Virus record (IMG/VR): IMGVR_UViG_3300032291_000658
Span: 1 to 49,531 of that record
From: a virus
Strand: one strand, 5' to 3'
DNA length: 49,531 bases
Part shown: positions 41,805 to 49,435 of the stretch, one piece after another
How the letters are laid out: each line of letters starts with the position of its first letter
How positions within the stretch are numbered: the stretch's first letter is position 1
The notes under the pieces: model-generated
Told to the model about the DNA's origin: nothing
Seen by the model: the letters and a program-made list of their open reading frames with translations, nothing else
The model's database searches: none
Position numbers and translations under genes: made by a program

Positions 41805-42350
41805 ATGGCTCGTACTACGTTTCAAGGCCCAATTCGTTCATTGGGCGGCATCTATCAACAAGGCCCCGGCTCTGTTGTTGCAATCACTTCCAGCACCACA
41901 TTGAATCCTGTTGACTACGGTGGTCGCATTATTTCTGTTGGCGGCGCTTTGGCGGCTACTACAACTTTGACACTGCCAGCAATCAACGTGTCAACAAACT
42001 CCCCCACTTCTGGCCCCGGAGAAGACCCCAATACTTTGAACAATGAAGGCGTTGTTTACACAATTTGGGTTCCCACCACCATCACTACCAGCACATTGAA
42101 GATTGCCACAAACGGAACAGATTTGTTCATTGGCACTTTGTTTGGTGTTGACACTGACTCCTCTGATGCTCTCGTAGCGTACAACGCATTAGCCGCAGAC
42201 ACTTTTGATTTCATTAATTTGAACGGTGGAACAACTGGCGGTGTTGCTGGAACTTGCATTCAAATCGTTGCTGTTGCTGCAAACTGCTACATGGTTAGCG
42301 GCACTGTAAATGGTTCAGGAACCGTTGCTACTCCGTTTGCAACTACCTAA
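41805..42350 (+). CDS. beta-rich decoration-like virion protein
   Basis: The protein has 181 residues, with AAGGAAAA before ATG. The product is almost all beta-forming and Thr/Gly-rich, with ARTTFQGPIRSLGGIYQQGP, repeated LPAINVSTNS and NGTDLFIGTLFGVD segments, and no charged helices. It is preceded by a terminator and a pseudoknot-like leader, so its level may be set separately from the capsid gene. Such proteins often decorate capsids or tails. The role is inferred. Confidence 0.55.
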   Translation: MARTTFQGPIRSLGGIYQQGPGSVVAITSSTTLNPVDYGGRIISVGGALAATTTLTLPAINVSTNSPTSGPGEDPNTLNNEGVVYTIWVPTTITTSTLKIATNGTDLFIGTLFGVDTDSSDALVAYNALAADTFDFINLNGGTTGGVAGTCIQIVAVAANCYMVSGTVNGSGTVATPFATT

Positions 42351-42361
42351 TCAACCCAAGG

Positions 42362-42375
42362 GGGGCTTCGGCCCC
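42362..42375 (+). terminator. possible terminator-like hairpin
   Basis: GGGGC-TTCG-GCCCC follows the stop of the preceding gene after 11 bases. The downstream stretch TGTTAAAT is not a good U-run, so it may only attenuate or protect mRNA ends. Confidence 0.4.
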
Positions 42376-42396
42376 TGTTAAATAAGGAGATTGATT

Positions 42397-42903
42397 ATGG
42401 GAATGCAAACAGACGTTAAATCAGGACATCTCAATAATTCTGGTTTTGTTGTTTTGGGTCGAAATAGATTAAAAGCTGTTTCTATGGTTGGCACGGCTAC
42501 GGCTGGAACGCTGGACATTTTTGACACTACTACAGCACCTGTTTCTGCAACGTATGCAAGAACTGCTGCCGTCATTACTGTTACAAAAGTAGCTCACGGT
42601 TTGGTTACTGGCGATGTGGTTGGACTTACTTTTGCCACCGCAAGCGGAACATCTGGCACAAACGGTAACTACTCAATCACACGCACAGGCGCTGATACTT
42701 TTACAGTTACAGACATCAACTCTGGAACTATTGCAGGCGGTACAGCGGCAGCATACGCATCCTTGTGGATTGCTAGTTACGACACTGGTGCGTCTGACTT
42801 GTTTGGTAATTTTGCTTTAATTCCCGGCGAAGGGGTACTGGTTAAAAACGGTATCTACTTGAGTATGTCCAATCTACTTTCTGCTAACGTTTACTATGGC
42901 TGA
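42397..42903 (+). CDS. Ig-like-domain virion protein
   Basis: The protein has 168 residues from ATG at 42397, with AAGGAG upstream. An N-terminal strand segment (GFVVLGRNRLKAVSMVG) precedes a Thr/Ala-rich middle containing AAVITVTKVAHGLVTGDVVGL and GTNGNYSITRTGADTFTVTDI, the repeated form of Ig-like beta domains in phage decoration proteins. The end ANVYYG overlaps the glycosyltransferase start. It is probably exposed on the virion. Confidence 0.6.
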   Translation: MGMQTDVKSGHLNNSGFVVLGRNRLKAVSMVGTATAGTLDIFDTTTAPVSATYARTAAVITVTKVAHGLVTGDVVGLTFATASGTSGTNGNYSITRTGADTFTVTDINSGTIAGGTAAAYASLWIASYDTGASDLFGNFALIPGEGVLVKNGIYLSMSNLLSANVYYG

Positions 42904-43639
42904 TAAAAGCTTTAACTTGATTGGTCGCAAGCTTATGATTGCGATCCCTTGTTACGATGGCAAAGTAAACATCAGGACTGCTTTTGCCATTGCAGAACTT
43001 GTTCCCAAGCTAGACAAGATGGGTGTGCGATTAAGCCTCGTACACCTGTCTGGCTGCTCAATCATCACCAAGGCCAGAAACAAGCTAGTTCGTAACTTCA
43101 TGGAATCAGATTGCACAGACTTTTTGTTTGTTGATGCTGATGTTGTGATTAACACGGATGCTGTTACTCGCTTGCTTGCACTGTCATCAGACAAAGATGT
43201 TGTGGCTGGATCGTATCCACGCAGATCAAAAGATGCCAAATTTTTCCTTGATTTTTATCTAGACAAAGATGGTCAATTAGAGTTTGACGATCATGGATTG
43301 ATGAGAGTTGAAAGTGTTTCCACTGGGTTCATGCTTGTTCGCCGTCATGTGTTTGAGCACATGATTGAGAAGCATCCTGAGTGGCAATACAAAGGCGATG
43401 GCGATGGTGAAATAGAACACGCCATCTTTGACTTTATGATTCTTGATGGTCAATACATTGGTGAAGACTATGCTTTCTGTTTGAGAGCTAGGACTGAAGG
43501 ATTTAAGATTTATTTGGATCCCATGATTAGTCTTCCTCATATTGGCACAGAAGAATTTACAAGGGACTTTGAAAAAGATGTTTTGAGGCCGCTTCTTAAA
43601 GAGCGTTCAGCACCGCAATTGAAAGTTTCAAATGGCTAG
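42896..43639 (+). CDS. GT-A type glycosyltransferase
   Basis: The protein has 247 residues. The Rossmann-like start RKLMIAIPCYDGKVNIRTAFA is followed by the nucleotide-sugar metal motif VDADV (79-83), then VAGSYPRRS, MLVRRHVFEHM, GEDYAFCLRA and a C-terminal PHIGTEE. These are the markers of GT-A fold (GT2-like) enzymes. It overlaps the Ig-like virion gene upstream and precedes small structural genes, so the acceptor could be a virion protein rather than host surface. No membrane anchor is visible. Confidence 0.75.
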   Translation: MADKSFNLIGRKLMIAIPCYDGKVNIRTAFAIAELVPKLDKMGVRLSLVHLSGCSIITKARNKLVRNFMESDCTDFLFVDADVVINTDAVTRLLALSSDKDVVAGSYPRRSKDAKFFLDFYLDKDGQLEFDDHGLMRVESVSTGFMLVRRHVFEHMIEKHPEWQYKGDGDGEIEHAIFDFMILDGQYIGEDYAFCLRARTEGFKIYLDPMISLPHIGTEEFTRDFEKDVLRPLLKERSAPQLKVSNG

Positions 43640-43874
43640 TCCAGCATGGCAGAGAAAAGAAGGCAAGAATCCCAAGGGTGGCTTGAACGCCAAAGGCCGA
43701 GCTTCCGCCAAAAAACAGGGTATGAATCTGAAGCCTCCGCAACCAGAGGGCGGCAAACGGCGAGACTCTTTTTGCGCTCGTATGGAAGGGATGAAGAAGA
43801 AATTAACGAGCGAAAAAACAGCCAAGGATCCAAATTCGAGGATTAACAAAAGCCTGAAGGCTTGGAATTGTTGA
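43632..43874 (+). CDS. 80 aa basic phage protein (MASPAWQRKEGK type)
   Basis: MASPAWQRKEGKNPKGGLNAKGRASAKK is the conserved start of a basic phage protein family that I associate with DUF6321. The product is Lys/Gly-rich and largely disordered, then RRDSFCARMEGMKKKL. Its start overlaps the glycosyltransferase gene by eight bases. It could bind DNA or an acidic virion surface. The function is unknown. Confidence 0.65.
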   Translation: MASPAWQRKEGKNPKGGLNAKGRASAKKQGMNLKPPQPEGGKRRDSFCARMEGMKKKLTSEKTAKDPNSRINKSLKAWNC

Positions 43875-43882
43875 GGTAATGC

Positions 43883-44341
43883 ATGAAAAAAATTGGCAAG
43901 AAACCAACTGATGACCAATTGCTTGAAGGCGGCGGTAGTGGTTCTGGTATTGGTGGCACAAAGTGGAGCAGTATGCCTTCTTTCCGAGGTAGTTCAAGCA
44001 CGTTGAGCGACCTTAAAAAGCTCACAGCTCCTCCAACCAAGGCCAAAGGTGCTGCAAAGCGGGCTGTTGAAATGGCGGAAGATCGTGCTGTAAGCCGAAT
44101 GATGGCTCGAGGCGCTGCCTCTAGCGCCCTTGCCGCAGGCGCAAAAGCCATGAGTGGTAAAGACGCTGCCGCAAAAGGCGGTGATGACTATGAAGATATG
44201 GGCGGCAATGCAGTCCCAGATAGCTCAAACCCAACTGGCGTGGCTGGCACTGGCATGAAAAGGGGCGGTAGTGTATCTAGCGCCTCTAAGCGGGCAGATG
44301 GTATTGCTCAACGTGGCAAGACAAAAGGAAAAATGTTGTGA
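43883..44341 (+). CDS. small basic protein with ADGIAQRGKT C-terminal tag (copy 1)
   Basis: The protein has 152 residues. It starts MKKIGKKPTDDQLLEGGGS, nearly the same as the protein at 45894, so the two are paralogues. The middle is Ala/Lys-rich helical. The end SKRADGIAQRGKTKGKM is shared with three neighbouring proteins. Its stop overlaps the next ATG as TGATG. Basic, Gly-rich proteins like this are probably packaged with the virion or bound to DNA, but that is inference. Confidence 0.6.
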   Translation: MKKIGKKPTDDQLLEGGGSGSGIGGTKWSSMPSFRGSSSTLSDLKKLTAPPTKAKGAAKRAVEMAEDRAVSRMMARGAASSALAAGAKAMSGKDAAAKGGDDYEDMGGNAVPDSSNPTGVAGTGMKRGGSVSSASKRADGIAQRGKTKGKML

Positions 44342-44580
44342 TGGACATCAACACCCTTTGGTCTGCTAGTTTGTCTGTCCTTGTGGGCGGACTTTGGTTT
44401 TTTATCCGTGAAAAATTCGACGAGTTAAATCGTTTAAACATATTGCTCAACCGAACACGAGAGGAAATAGCCCGTGATTACGCAACTAACGCAGAAGTGC
44501 AAAGAATTACTGACCACATTGACCAGCGTTTTAACAAGCTGGAAGAAAAAATTGACAGATTACTTCAAGCGGGAAAATGA
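44341..44580 (+). CDS. 79 aa membrane-anchored coiled-coil protein
   Basis: Residues 3-22 are a single hydrophobic span (LWSASLSVLVGGLWFFI), followed by a charged coiled coil (NRLNILLNRTREEIARD; ITDHIDQRFNKLEEKIDRLL). The start overlaps the previous stop and its stop overlaps the next gene by four bases. The arrangement resembles small phage holin- or anchor-like proteins. No lysis cassette is recognised elsewhere in the window, so this is one candidate membrane protein for that role, but the position within a virion gene set is unusual. Confidence 0.45.
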   Translation: MDINTLWSASLSVLVGGLWFFIREKFDELNRLNILLNRTREEIARDYATNAEVQRITDHIDQRFNKLEEKIDRLLQAGK

Positions 44581-44966
44581 AAATGCCCAGCACAAGTAAG
44601 AAGCAGAGAAATTTCATGGCGGCGGTGGCTCACAGCCCATCTTTTGCCAAGAAGGTCGGAGTCTCACAATCCGTGGGGCAAGAGTTCAACAAAGCCGATA
44701 AAGGCAAAACGTTTAAACAAGGTGGCGACATGAAAGAATCCAAAGGCATGATGAAGAAGGAAATTGGTTTTATGAAGGCAAAGAAAGCCCCTAAATCAAT
44801 GATCAAGCATGAAATGGCAGAAATGATGAGTGCAAAGCGTGGTAGCCCCGCCAAGAAAATGGCTTCTGGCGGCTTGTCTTCTGGTCACAAATCTGCTGAT
44901 GGCATTGCTCGCAAAGGCAAAACCCAAGGCACTCAAATCAAAATGAACCGTGGCGGCAAATGCTGA
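44577..44966 (+). CDS. 129 aa Lys/Met-rich basic protein with ADGIARKGKT tag (copy 2)
   Basis: MKMPSTSKKQRNFMAAVAHSPSFAKKVGVSQ is a conserved start in small basic phage proteins. The body is rich in Lys, Met and Gly, with KKEIGFMKAKKAPKSMIKHEMAEMM. The tag HKSADGIARKGKTQG lies close to the end, followed by MNRGGKC. The start overlaps the membrane-anchored gene's stop. A second ATG two codons in is an alternative. Likely a structural or DNA-binding protein. Confidence 0.6.
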   Translation: MKMPSTSKKQRNFMAAVAHSPSFAKKVGVSQSVGQEFNKADKGKTFKQGGDMKESKGMMKKEIGFMKAKKAPKSMIKHEMAEMMSAKRGSPAKKMASGGLSSGHKSADGIARKGKTQGTQIKMNRGGKC

Positions 44967-44976
44967 AAGGCAAATC

Positions 44977-45885
44977 ATGGCTAAAACTATGAAGAAAAAA
45001 CGTTTTGATGACGGCGGGTCTATACGGACTCGGTCGGCAGACGAGATTGGCGATACCGATCCACGCACTGGCGTTGTAACTCCGGGTAGTTATGACCGCC
45101 GCATGGCTCAGGGCGAAAAAAATCTCCAGTCTTTAAAAAATTTGTTTGGCATGGGCTCAGGCAAGCCTGTAAGCGAGCCTGTTGGATCTATGCCAACTTA
45201 TTCAGAGCGTATGCCAACTTTGCGTGAGCCCCCAGTCGCCGCAGCTATGGCTCCATCTGGAGATTCGGCAATGAATCGAAGCGTACTTGAGGCCATTGCC
45301 AAGCGCCCAACAGGTATGTCTCCAAGTCAGACCACATCGCAAGGAAGCTTGCCGATGTCAAAGCCGACATCACCAGCCAATCCTCCAGCCGCTAAGCTAA
45401 AGCCAGCCGCTAAAACTAGACAGCAAGGCGCAGCATCTAAATCAGGGCAGGCGACAAAGACTGGCTCTGCTGGCGGTAGAGGCCCTACAGCCAAAGAGTT
45501 GGAGGCTTATGCCATCCAAAAGGATGCCCAACGCAAGGCAGACTACGAAAAGGCGCAGAAGGAGGCGCAAACTCCAGAGGCTAAAGCCAAGCGCAGCGAA
45601 CTAGAAAAGTCTCAAGCAATCACTCCTGACGCAGATGTAATTGGTTTGCCTGTAGCTGGCGGAGTCAGTGCCGCAATGAAACTCGCCAAGAAGCTGGCAA
45701 GCATGGGCGGGAAGGCCAAATCTACTGCTCCTTTCCTTAAAGAGATTGGGAATGAGCCTTTAAAGCTTGGCATGAAGCGTGGAGGATCCGTCAAAAAGAT
45801 GGCTTCCGGCGGAATGGTTGGCAATGCGTCTAAACGTGCTGATGGCATCGCCCAACGTGGCAAAACCAAGTGCAAAATGTATTGA
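44977..45885 (+). CDS. 302 aa low-complexity virion protein with tag (copy 3)
   Basis: The start at 44977 has AAAGG eight bases upstream. It contains KKRFDDGGSIRTR, many Ser/Pro/Thr/Lys segments, and a charged helix (ATKTGSAGGRGPTAKELEAYAIQKDAQRKADYEKAQKEAQ). A Gly/Ala-rich hydrophobic patch (ADVIGLPVAGGVSAAMKLAKK) lies near 220. The end is MASGGMVGNASKRADGIAQRGKTKC, the shared tag. Possibly an internal virion protein. No enzyme motif is visible. Confidence 0.5.
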   Translation: MAKTMKKKRFDDGGSIRTRSADEIGDTDPRTGVVTPGSYDRRMAQGEKNLQSLKNLFGMGSGKPVSEPVGSMPTYSERMPTLREPPVAAAMAPSGDSAMNRSVLEAIAKRPTGMSPSQTTSQGSLPMSKPTSPANPPAAKLKPAAKTRQQGAASKSGQATKTGSAGGRGPTAKELEAYAIQKDAQRKADYEKAQKEAQTPEAKAKRSELEKSQAITPDADVIGLPVAGGVSAAMKLAKKLASMGGKAKSTAPFLKEIGNEPLKLGMKRGGSVKKMASGGMVGNASKRADGIAQRGKTKCKMY

Positions 45886-45893
45886 GGTGAATC

Positions 45894-46304
45894 ATGAAGA
45901 AATTTGGCAAAAAACCTACTGACGACCAAACTCTTGAGGGTGGCGGTGGCGGTGGTGGATATAAATCACCCCCTAGAAAATCTAGCAACCCTGACGAAGA
46001 GTTTTTAACAAAGGTTGCCGTAGGACTTGGAACACCTGCGGCGGCCACGGGTGTAGCTTTAGCCGCTGACAGGCTGAGTAAAAACAAAACTCCGTATGAC
46101 GAATTGCCTAAAAAAGACTCAATGACCACTGGGGAAAAAGAAGCCCTGCAAGAAGTCCAAGACGAAAAAATGCGGAAGAAAATGAAGACTGCGCCAACCA
46201 CCAAAACTGAGATGGGTAAGCCCTTCGCTGGCGGCGGCATGACTGCATCTTCTCGTGCTGACGGAATTGCTCAGCGTGGCAAGACTCGTGGGAAGATGTG
46301 CTGA
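45894..46304 (+). CDS. 136 aa basic protein with tag (copy 4), paralogue of copy 1
   Basis: GAGGTGA lies seven bases before ATG. The start MKKFGKKPTDDQTLEGGGGG matches the protein at 43883 and the end AGGGMTASSRADGIAQRGKTRG is the shared tag. A central hydrophobic segment (TPAATGVALAADRL) is followed by a charged helix. The stop overlaps the next ATG by one base. The duplicated ends with different centres suggest modular shuffling among these small genes. Confidence 0.6.
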   Translation: MKKFGKKPTDDQTLEGGGGGGGYKSPPRKSSNPDEEFLTKVAVGLGTPAAATGVALAADRLSKNKTPYDELPKKDSMTTGEKEALQEVQDEKMRKKMKTAPTTKTEMGKPFAGGGMTASSRADGIAQRGKTRGKMC

Positions 46305-46552
46305 TGATGCCGAGCAGAGGCATGGGGGCCGTTAATCCCGACAAGATCAGAAAGCCAAGAATCATCCATAAGAAGGATGGAAACTTCCCTGTTGAGGTGT
46401 TTAAAGAGGGTGGTCAGGTTGGACTTTATGAAAATATCCATGCAAAAAGAAAACGTATCGCAATGGGGTCTGGCGAAAAAATGAGGAAGCCAAACTCAAA
46501 AGGCGCTCCAACAGAGAAAGCGTTTAAACAATCTGCTAGGACTGCAAAATGA
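46304..46552 (+). CDS. 82 aa small basic phage protein (MPSRGMG type)
   Basis: Translation probably starts at 46304 or the adjoining ATG at 46307, just after the previous stop. MMPSRGMGAVNPDKIRKPRIIHKKDGNFPVEVFKEGG is a recurrent small protein in podovirus-like phages. Its charged, Lys-rich body suggests DNA or membrane contact. It sits right before the adaptor gene and overlaps it by four bases. It carries GTTTAAAC at 46522. Confidence 0.6.
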   Translation: MMPSRGMGAVNPDKIRKPRIIHKKDGNFPVEVFKEGGQVGLYENIHAKRKRIAMGSGEKMRKPNSKGAPTEKAFKQSARTAK

Positions 46553-47481
46553 CCACGACAGGAACATCAGCCTTTGACATGGACTTCACGGAGATTGCCG
46601 AGGAAGCGTGGGAGAGGGCTGGTCGTGAGATGCGTAGTGGTTATGACTTGCGTACAGCTCGCAGGTCAATGAACCTAATGACCATCGAGTGGCAGAACCG
46701 TGGCATCAACATGTGGACTATTGAGCAAGGGACGATTGACCTTGTTCAAGGTTTAAGCACCTATCCCCTGCCAACAGACACCATTGACTTGATGGAGCAT
46801 GTAATCCGCACAGGTCAGGCAAACGCCTCGACTCAGGCTGATCTGACCATCACACGCATTAGTGTTTCTACCTATGCAACGATTCCAAACAAGTTGACGC
46901 AGGCCAGACCGATTCAAGTCTGGGTTCAGCGTTTGTCTGGTCAAACCAGCCAAACAGCATTGACGTTGGATGGTGCAATCAATGCCACAGCAACTACTAT
47001 CACATTGGATTCCACGGTTGGCTTGGCTGCCGCTGGTTACATACAGCTTGACAGCGAAATCATCTACTACCAGTACATCTCTGGGAATGTCTTGAATGTT
47101 TGTTCTCGTGCCCAAGCAAACACCACCGCAGCCTCTCATGCTGACAATACCGCTGTATTTGTTCCGCAGCTACCAGCCGTGACTGTGTGGCCTACGCCTG
47201 ATGGCTCGACCAGCTACCAGTTTGTTTATTGGCGCTTGCGTAGGGTGCAGGATGCCGGATCTGGCGTAACCACGGCAGACATGAATTTCCGCTTCTTGCC
47301 TTGTTTGGTGGCTGGCTTGGCCTACTACATCGCCATGAAAGTGCCAGACTTAATCACACGCATGGAAATGCTAAAGATGGCATATGAAGAGCAATTCCAA
47401 TTGGCGGCAGGCGAGGATAGAGAAAAGGCTTCTAGCCTGTTCGTCCCCCGTCAGCAGTTCATTGGTGGGGGGTCTCCCTAA
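46549..47481 (+). CDS. head-tail adaptor / tail tube-type protein
   Basis: The protein has 310 residues. The start DFTEIAEEAWERAGREMRSGYDLRTARRSMNLMTIEWQNRG, the middle segment IPNKLTQARPIQVWVQRL, and the end RFLPCLVAGLAYYIAMKVPDL followed by LAAGEDREKASSLFVP define a podovirus tail family. A Thr-rich beta insertion lies at about 145-210, probably an extra domain. It follows the small basic genes and precedes more tail genes. Confidence 0.75.
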   Translation: MTTTGTSAFDMDFTEIAEEAWERAGREMRSGYDLRTARRSMNLMTIEWQNRGINMWTIEQGTIDLVQGLSTYPLPTDTIDLMEHVIRTGQANASTQADLTITRISVSTYATIPNKLTQARPIQVWVQRLSGQTSQTALTLDGAINATATTITLDSTVGLAAAGYIQLDSEIIYYQYISGNVLNVCSRAQANTTAASHADNTAVFVPQLPAVTVWPTPDGSTSYQFVYWRLRRVQDAGSGVTTADMNFRFLPCLVAGLAYYIAMKVPDLITRMEMLKMAYEEQFQLAAGEDREKASSLFVPRQQFIGGGSP

Positions 47482-47897
47482 TGGCTAATATGTTCTCGTC
47501 TGGCAAGTTCAGCATTGCAATGTGCGACCGTTGTGGTCAGCAGTTCAAGCTGAAAGAGCTTAAGTACGAGGTCATCAAAACCAAGCTTTACCAACTGAAG
47601 GTTTGTGACGAATGTTGGGATCCTGATCAGCCTCAATTGCAGTTGGGCATGTACCCTGTGTACGACCCGCAAGCTGTTAAAGAGCCACGCAAGGACAGCA
47701 CATATGTGGCCGCTGGTTTAAACGGGTTGCAAGACTCTGCTACCGGGGCTGACAATGGCTTCCCAACAGGCGGATCACGGGATATTCAATGGGGTTGGTA
47801 TCCAGTGGGTGGATCCAAAGGTTTTGATGTCGATTTGACACCCAATTATTTGGTTGGAACTGCTGACGTTGGAACGGTAACTGTAAGCATCACTTAG
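47481..47897 (+). CDS. 138 aa zinc-ribbon virion protein
   Basis: It begins MFSSGKFSIAMCDRCGQQFKLKELKYEVIKTKLYQLKVCDECWDPDQPQ: two Cys-x2-Cys pairs make a zinc ribbon. A Gly/Pro-rich middle and beta-rich end follow. This protein type recurs beside the tail-adaptor gene in similar phages. It may close or attach the tail. Its start overlaps the previous stop by one base. Confidence 0.65.
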   Translation: MANMFSSGKFSIAMCDRCGQQFKLKELKYEVIKTKLYQLKVCDECWDPDQPQLQLGMYPVYDPQAVKEPRKDSTYVAAGLNGLQDSATGADNGFPTGGSRDIQWGWYPVGGSKGFDVDLTPNYLVGTADVGTVTVSIT

Positions 47898-47906
47898 GAG
47901 TTGAAC

Positions 47907-48092
47907 ATGAAAAAATCGGAAGTAAAGCGCATCGCTGATGTTGAGGCCAACAAGGCTGTCAAAGGTCACGAAAAGTCTATGCACGGCGTAAAAAAGATGG
48001 CAAAAGGCGGCAAAACCAACGAAAATATGCTGAAGTATGGTCGTGGTATGGCTAAGGTAATCAATCAACGCACATCTTCAAGAGGCAGCTAA
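47907..48092 (+). CDS. 61 aa basic small protein
   Basis: GGAG lies seven bases upstream. MKKSEVKRIADVEANKAVKGHEKSMHGVKKMAKGG is a Lys-rich helix, then NENMLKYGRGMAKVINQ. The MAKGGK and YGRGMAKV pieces are common in small phage virion proteins. It could bind DNA. It ends one base before the next gene. Confidence 0.6.
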   Translation: MKKSEVKRIADVEANKAVKGHEKSMHGVKKMAKGGKTNENMLKYGRGMAKVINQRTSSRGS

Positions 48093-48093
48093 T

Positions 48094-48363
48094 ATGGCTA
48101 AATTCAGCAAAAAAATGGGCGGCAAAGAGGTTGGCGATGCCAGCGTATATGCCGAGCCACACACCATGAGCGGCAAGCCGTTTAAACTCACTAAACAAGC
48201 TGACCCAAACAAGCTGTCTGCGTTGAAATCTGGAGTTCGCTCTGGGGCACAACGTGTTAGCGATGGAGATCCCGGTGCTGATGATGTCAAGACTACGGGT
48301 ATCAAAGTCCGTGGGACTGGTGCAGCCACCAAAGGCTTGATGGCTAGAGGCCCGATGGCATGA
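48094..48363 (+). CDS. 89 aa virion protein (GTGAATKGLMARGPMA end)
   Basis: The product is MAKFSKKMGGKEVGDASVYAEPH, with KVRGTGAATKGLMARGPMA at the end, a motif I recognise from small structural proteins of podovirus-like phages. It is basic with a Gly-rich, disordered body. It overlaps the next start by four bases (ATGA). GTTTAAAC occurs at 48180 and encodes F-K. Confidence 0.65.
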   Translation: MAKFSKKMGGKEVGDASVYAEPHTMSGKPFKLTKQADPNKLSALKSGVRSGAQRVSDGDPGADDVKTTGIKVRGTGAATKGLMARGPMA

Positions 48364-49013
48364 ACTACGCAGATCTTGTCACTGCTGTTTCTGACTACTG
48401 TGAGAACACGTTTCCCACAGTAGACATGAACATCATGATTAAGCAGGCCGAACAGCGTATCTATAACACTGTTCAGATAGCTAATCTACGCAAGAACATG
48501 ACTGGTACTGTTACCGCTGGTAACCCGTATCTGTCTGCGCCTGATGATTTCCTGTCTGCTTATTCATTGGCCGTGATTAGCGGAGGCGAGTATCTTTATT
48601 TGCTGAATAAAGATGTGAACTTCATGCGTGAGGCATATCCAAACACGGCTGTTGCTTATCGTGGCAAGCCAAAGCACTACGCCATTTTTGGCCCACAGTC
48701 AGGCGCTGTAACTGAGTTGTCGTTCATGCTTGGCCCAACGCCAAACACAACCTACTCCGTGGAATTGCATTTCTACTATTACCCAGAGTCCATCGTCACT
48801 GCCAACACTACTTGGTTAGGCGACAACTTTGATTCTGCTCTGCTCAATGGCACGATGGTCGAGGCTATTCGTTACATGAAGGGCGAGCCAGATATGGTCA
48901 AGATGTACCAAGATATGTACGCCCAGTCGATTGCTCTGCTCAAGAACTTGGGTGATGGCAAGCAGCGTATGGATGCTTATCGTGATGGTCAGGTAAGGAT
49001 TCAGGTGAATTAA
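48360..49013 (+). CDS. 217 aa tail / adaptor protein
   Basis: It begins MNYADLVTAVSDYCENTFPTVDMNIMIKQAEQRIYNTVQ, then PDDFLSAYSLAVI, LSFMLGPTPNTTYSVELHFYYYP and WLGDNFDSALLNGTMVEAIRYMKGE. This pattern marks a head-tail connection or tail-completion protein in phages of this type. A mainly helical front and beta centre are present. It overlaps both neighbours, by four and one bases. Confidence 0.7.
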   Translation: MNYADLVTAVSDYCENTFPTVDMNIMIKQAEQRIYNTVQIANLRKNMTGTVTAGNPYLSAPDDFLSAYSLAVISGGEYLYLLNKDVNFMREAYPNTAVAYRGKPKHYAIFGPQSGAVTELSFMLGPTPNTTYSVELHFYYYPESIVTANTTWLGDNFDSALLNGTMVEAIRYMKGEPDMVKMYQDMYAQSIALLKNLGDGKQRMDAYRDGQVRIQVN

Positions 49014-49435
49014 TGTCAATAGTCCAAACCCAGACCACATCGTTTAAAGCGGAGCTGTATCAAGGCATTCATGATCTCACCACAGACCAGATCAAGATTG
49101 CCCTGTACACAGGCAATGCCAGTTTAAACGCCGACACAACTGTTTACACCACTGTTGCAGAAGCAAGCGGTGGCAACTATGCGCCGGGTGGCTTGGTTTT
49201 GACACCTATTACGGTGAGTAGTTCAGGTTACACGGCATACGTTGGCTTTCCAAATGTATCTTGGACTGGGGCAATTACTGCAAGATGTGCATTGATTTAT
49301 AACGCCACTCAAGGCAACAAATCTGTTGCTGTTTTGGACTTTGGCTCTGACAAAGTTTCCACATCGGGCGGCACGTTTGTAATCACAATGCCAGCAAACA
49401 CTGCAACAGAAGCACTTATCAGGAGTTCAAATTGA
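49013..49435 (+). CDS. 140 aa beta-rich virion protein
   Basis: It starts on the last base of the previous gene and contains AELYQGIHDLTTDQIKIALYTGNASLNADTT, then YAPGGLVLTPITVSSSGYTAYVGFPNV, a beta-rich module of phage tail-associated proteins. GTTTAAAC at 49123 encodes Leu-Asn. The exact location in the virion is not known. Confidence 0.65.
   Translation: MSIVQTQTTSFKAELYQGIHDLTTDQIKIALYTGNASLNADTTVYTTVAEASGGNYAPGGLVLTPITVSSSGYTAYVGFPNVSWTGAITARCALIYNATQGNKSVAVLDFGSDKVSTSGGTFVITMPANTATEALIRSSN

Larger units (their letters stand above)
5473..49130. repeat. GTTTAAAC: 35 copies of a palindromic octamer across the window
   Basis: Counted by eye at 5473, 8525, 8845, 12019, 13049, 13547, 14288, 15835, 17455, 19879, 21452, 23026, 25574, 26144, 26940, 26997, 27065, 27357, 28092, 29180, 29783, 31351, 33027, 33655, 33900, 33968, 35305, 38100, 41697, 44432, 44711, 46522, 47716, 48180 and 49123. 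About 0.8 is expected from length alone. Close variants with one end changed (ATTTAAAC, CTTTAAAC, TTTTAAAC, GTTTAAAG, GTTTAAAT) are also common. The word occurs in genes on both strands and in intergenic DNA. Dense points are 26940-27364 and 33027-33975. Confidence 0.85.
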
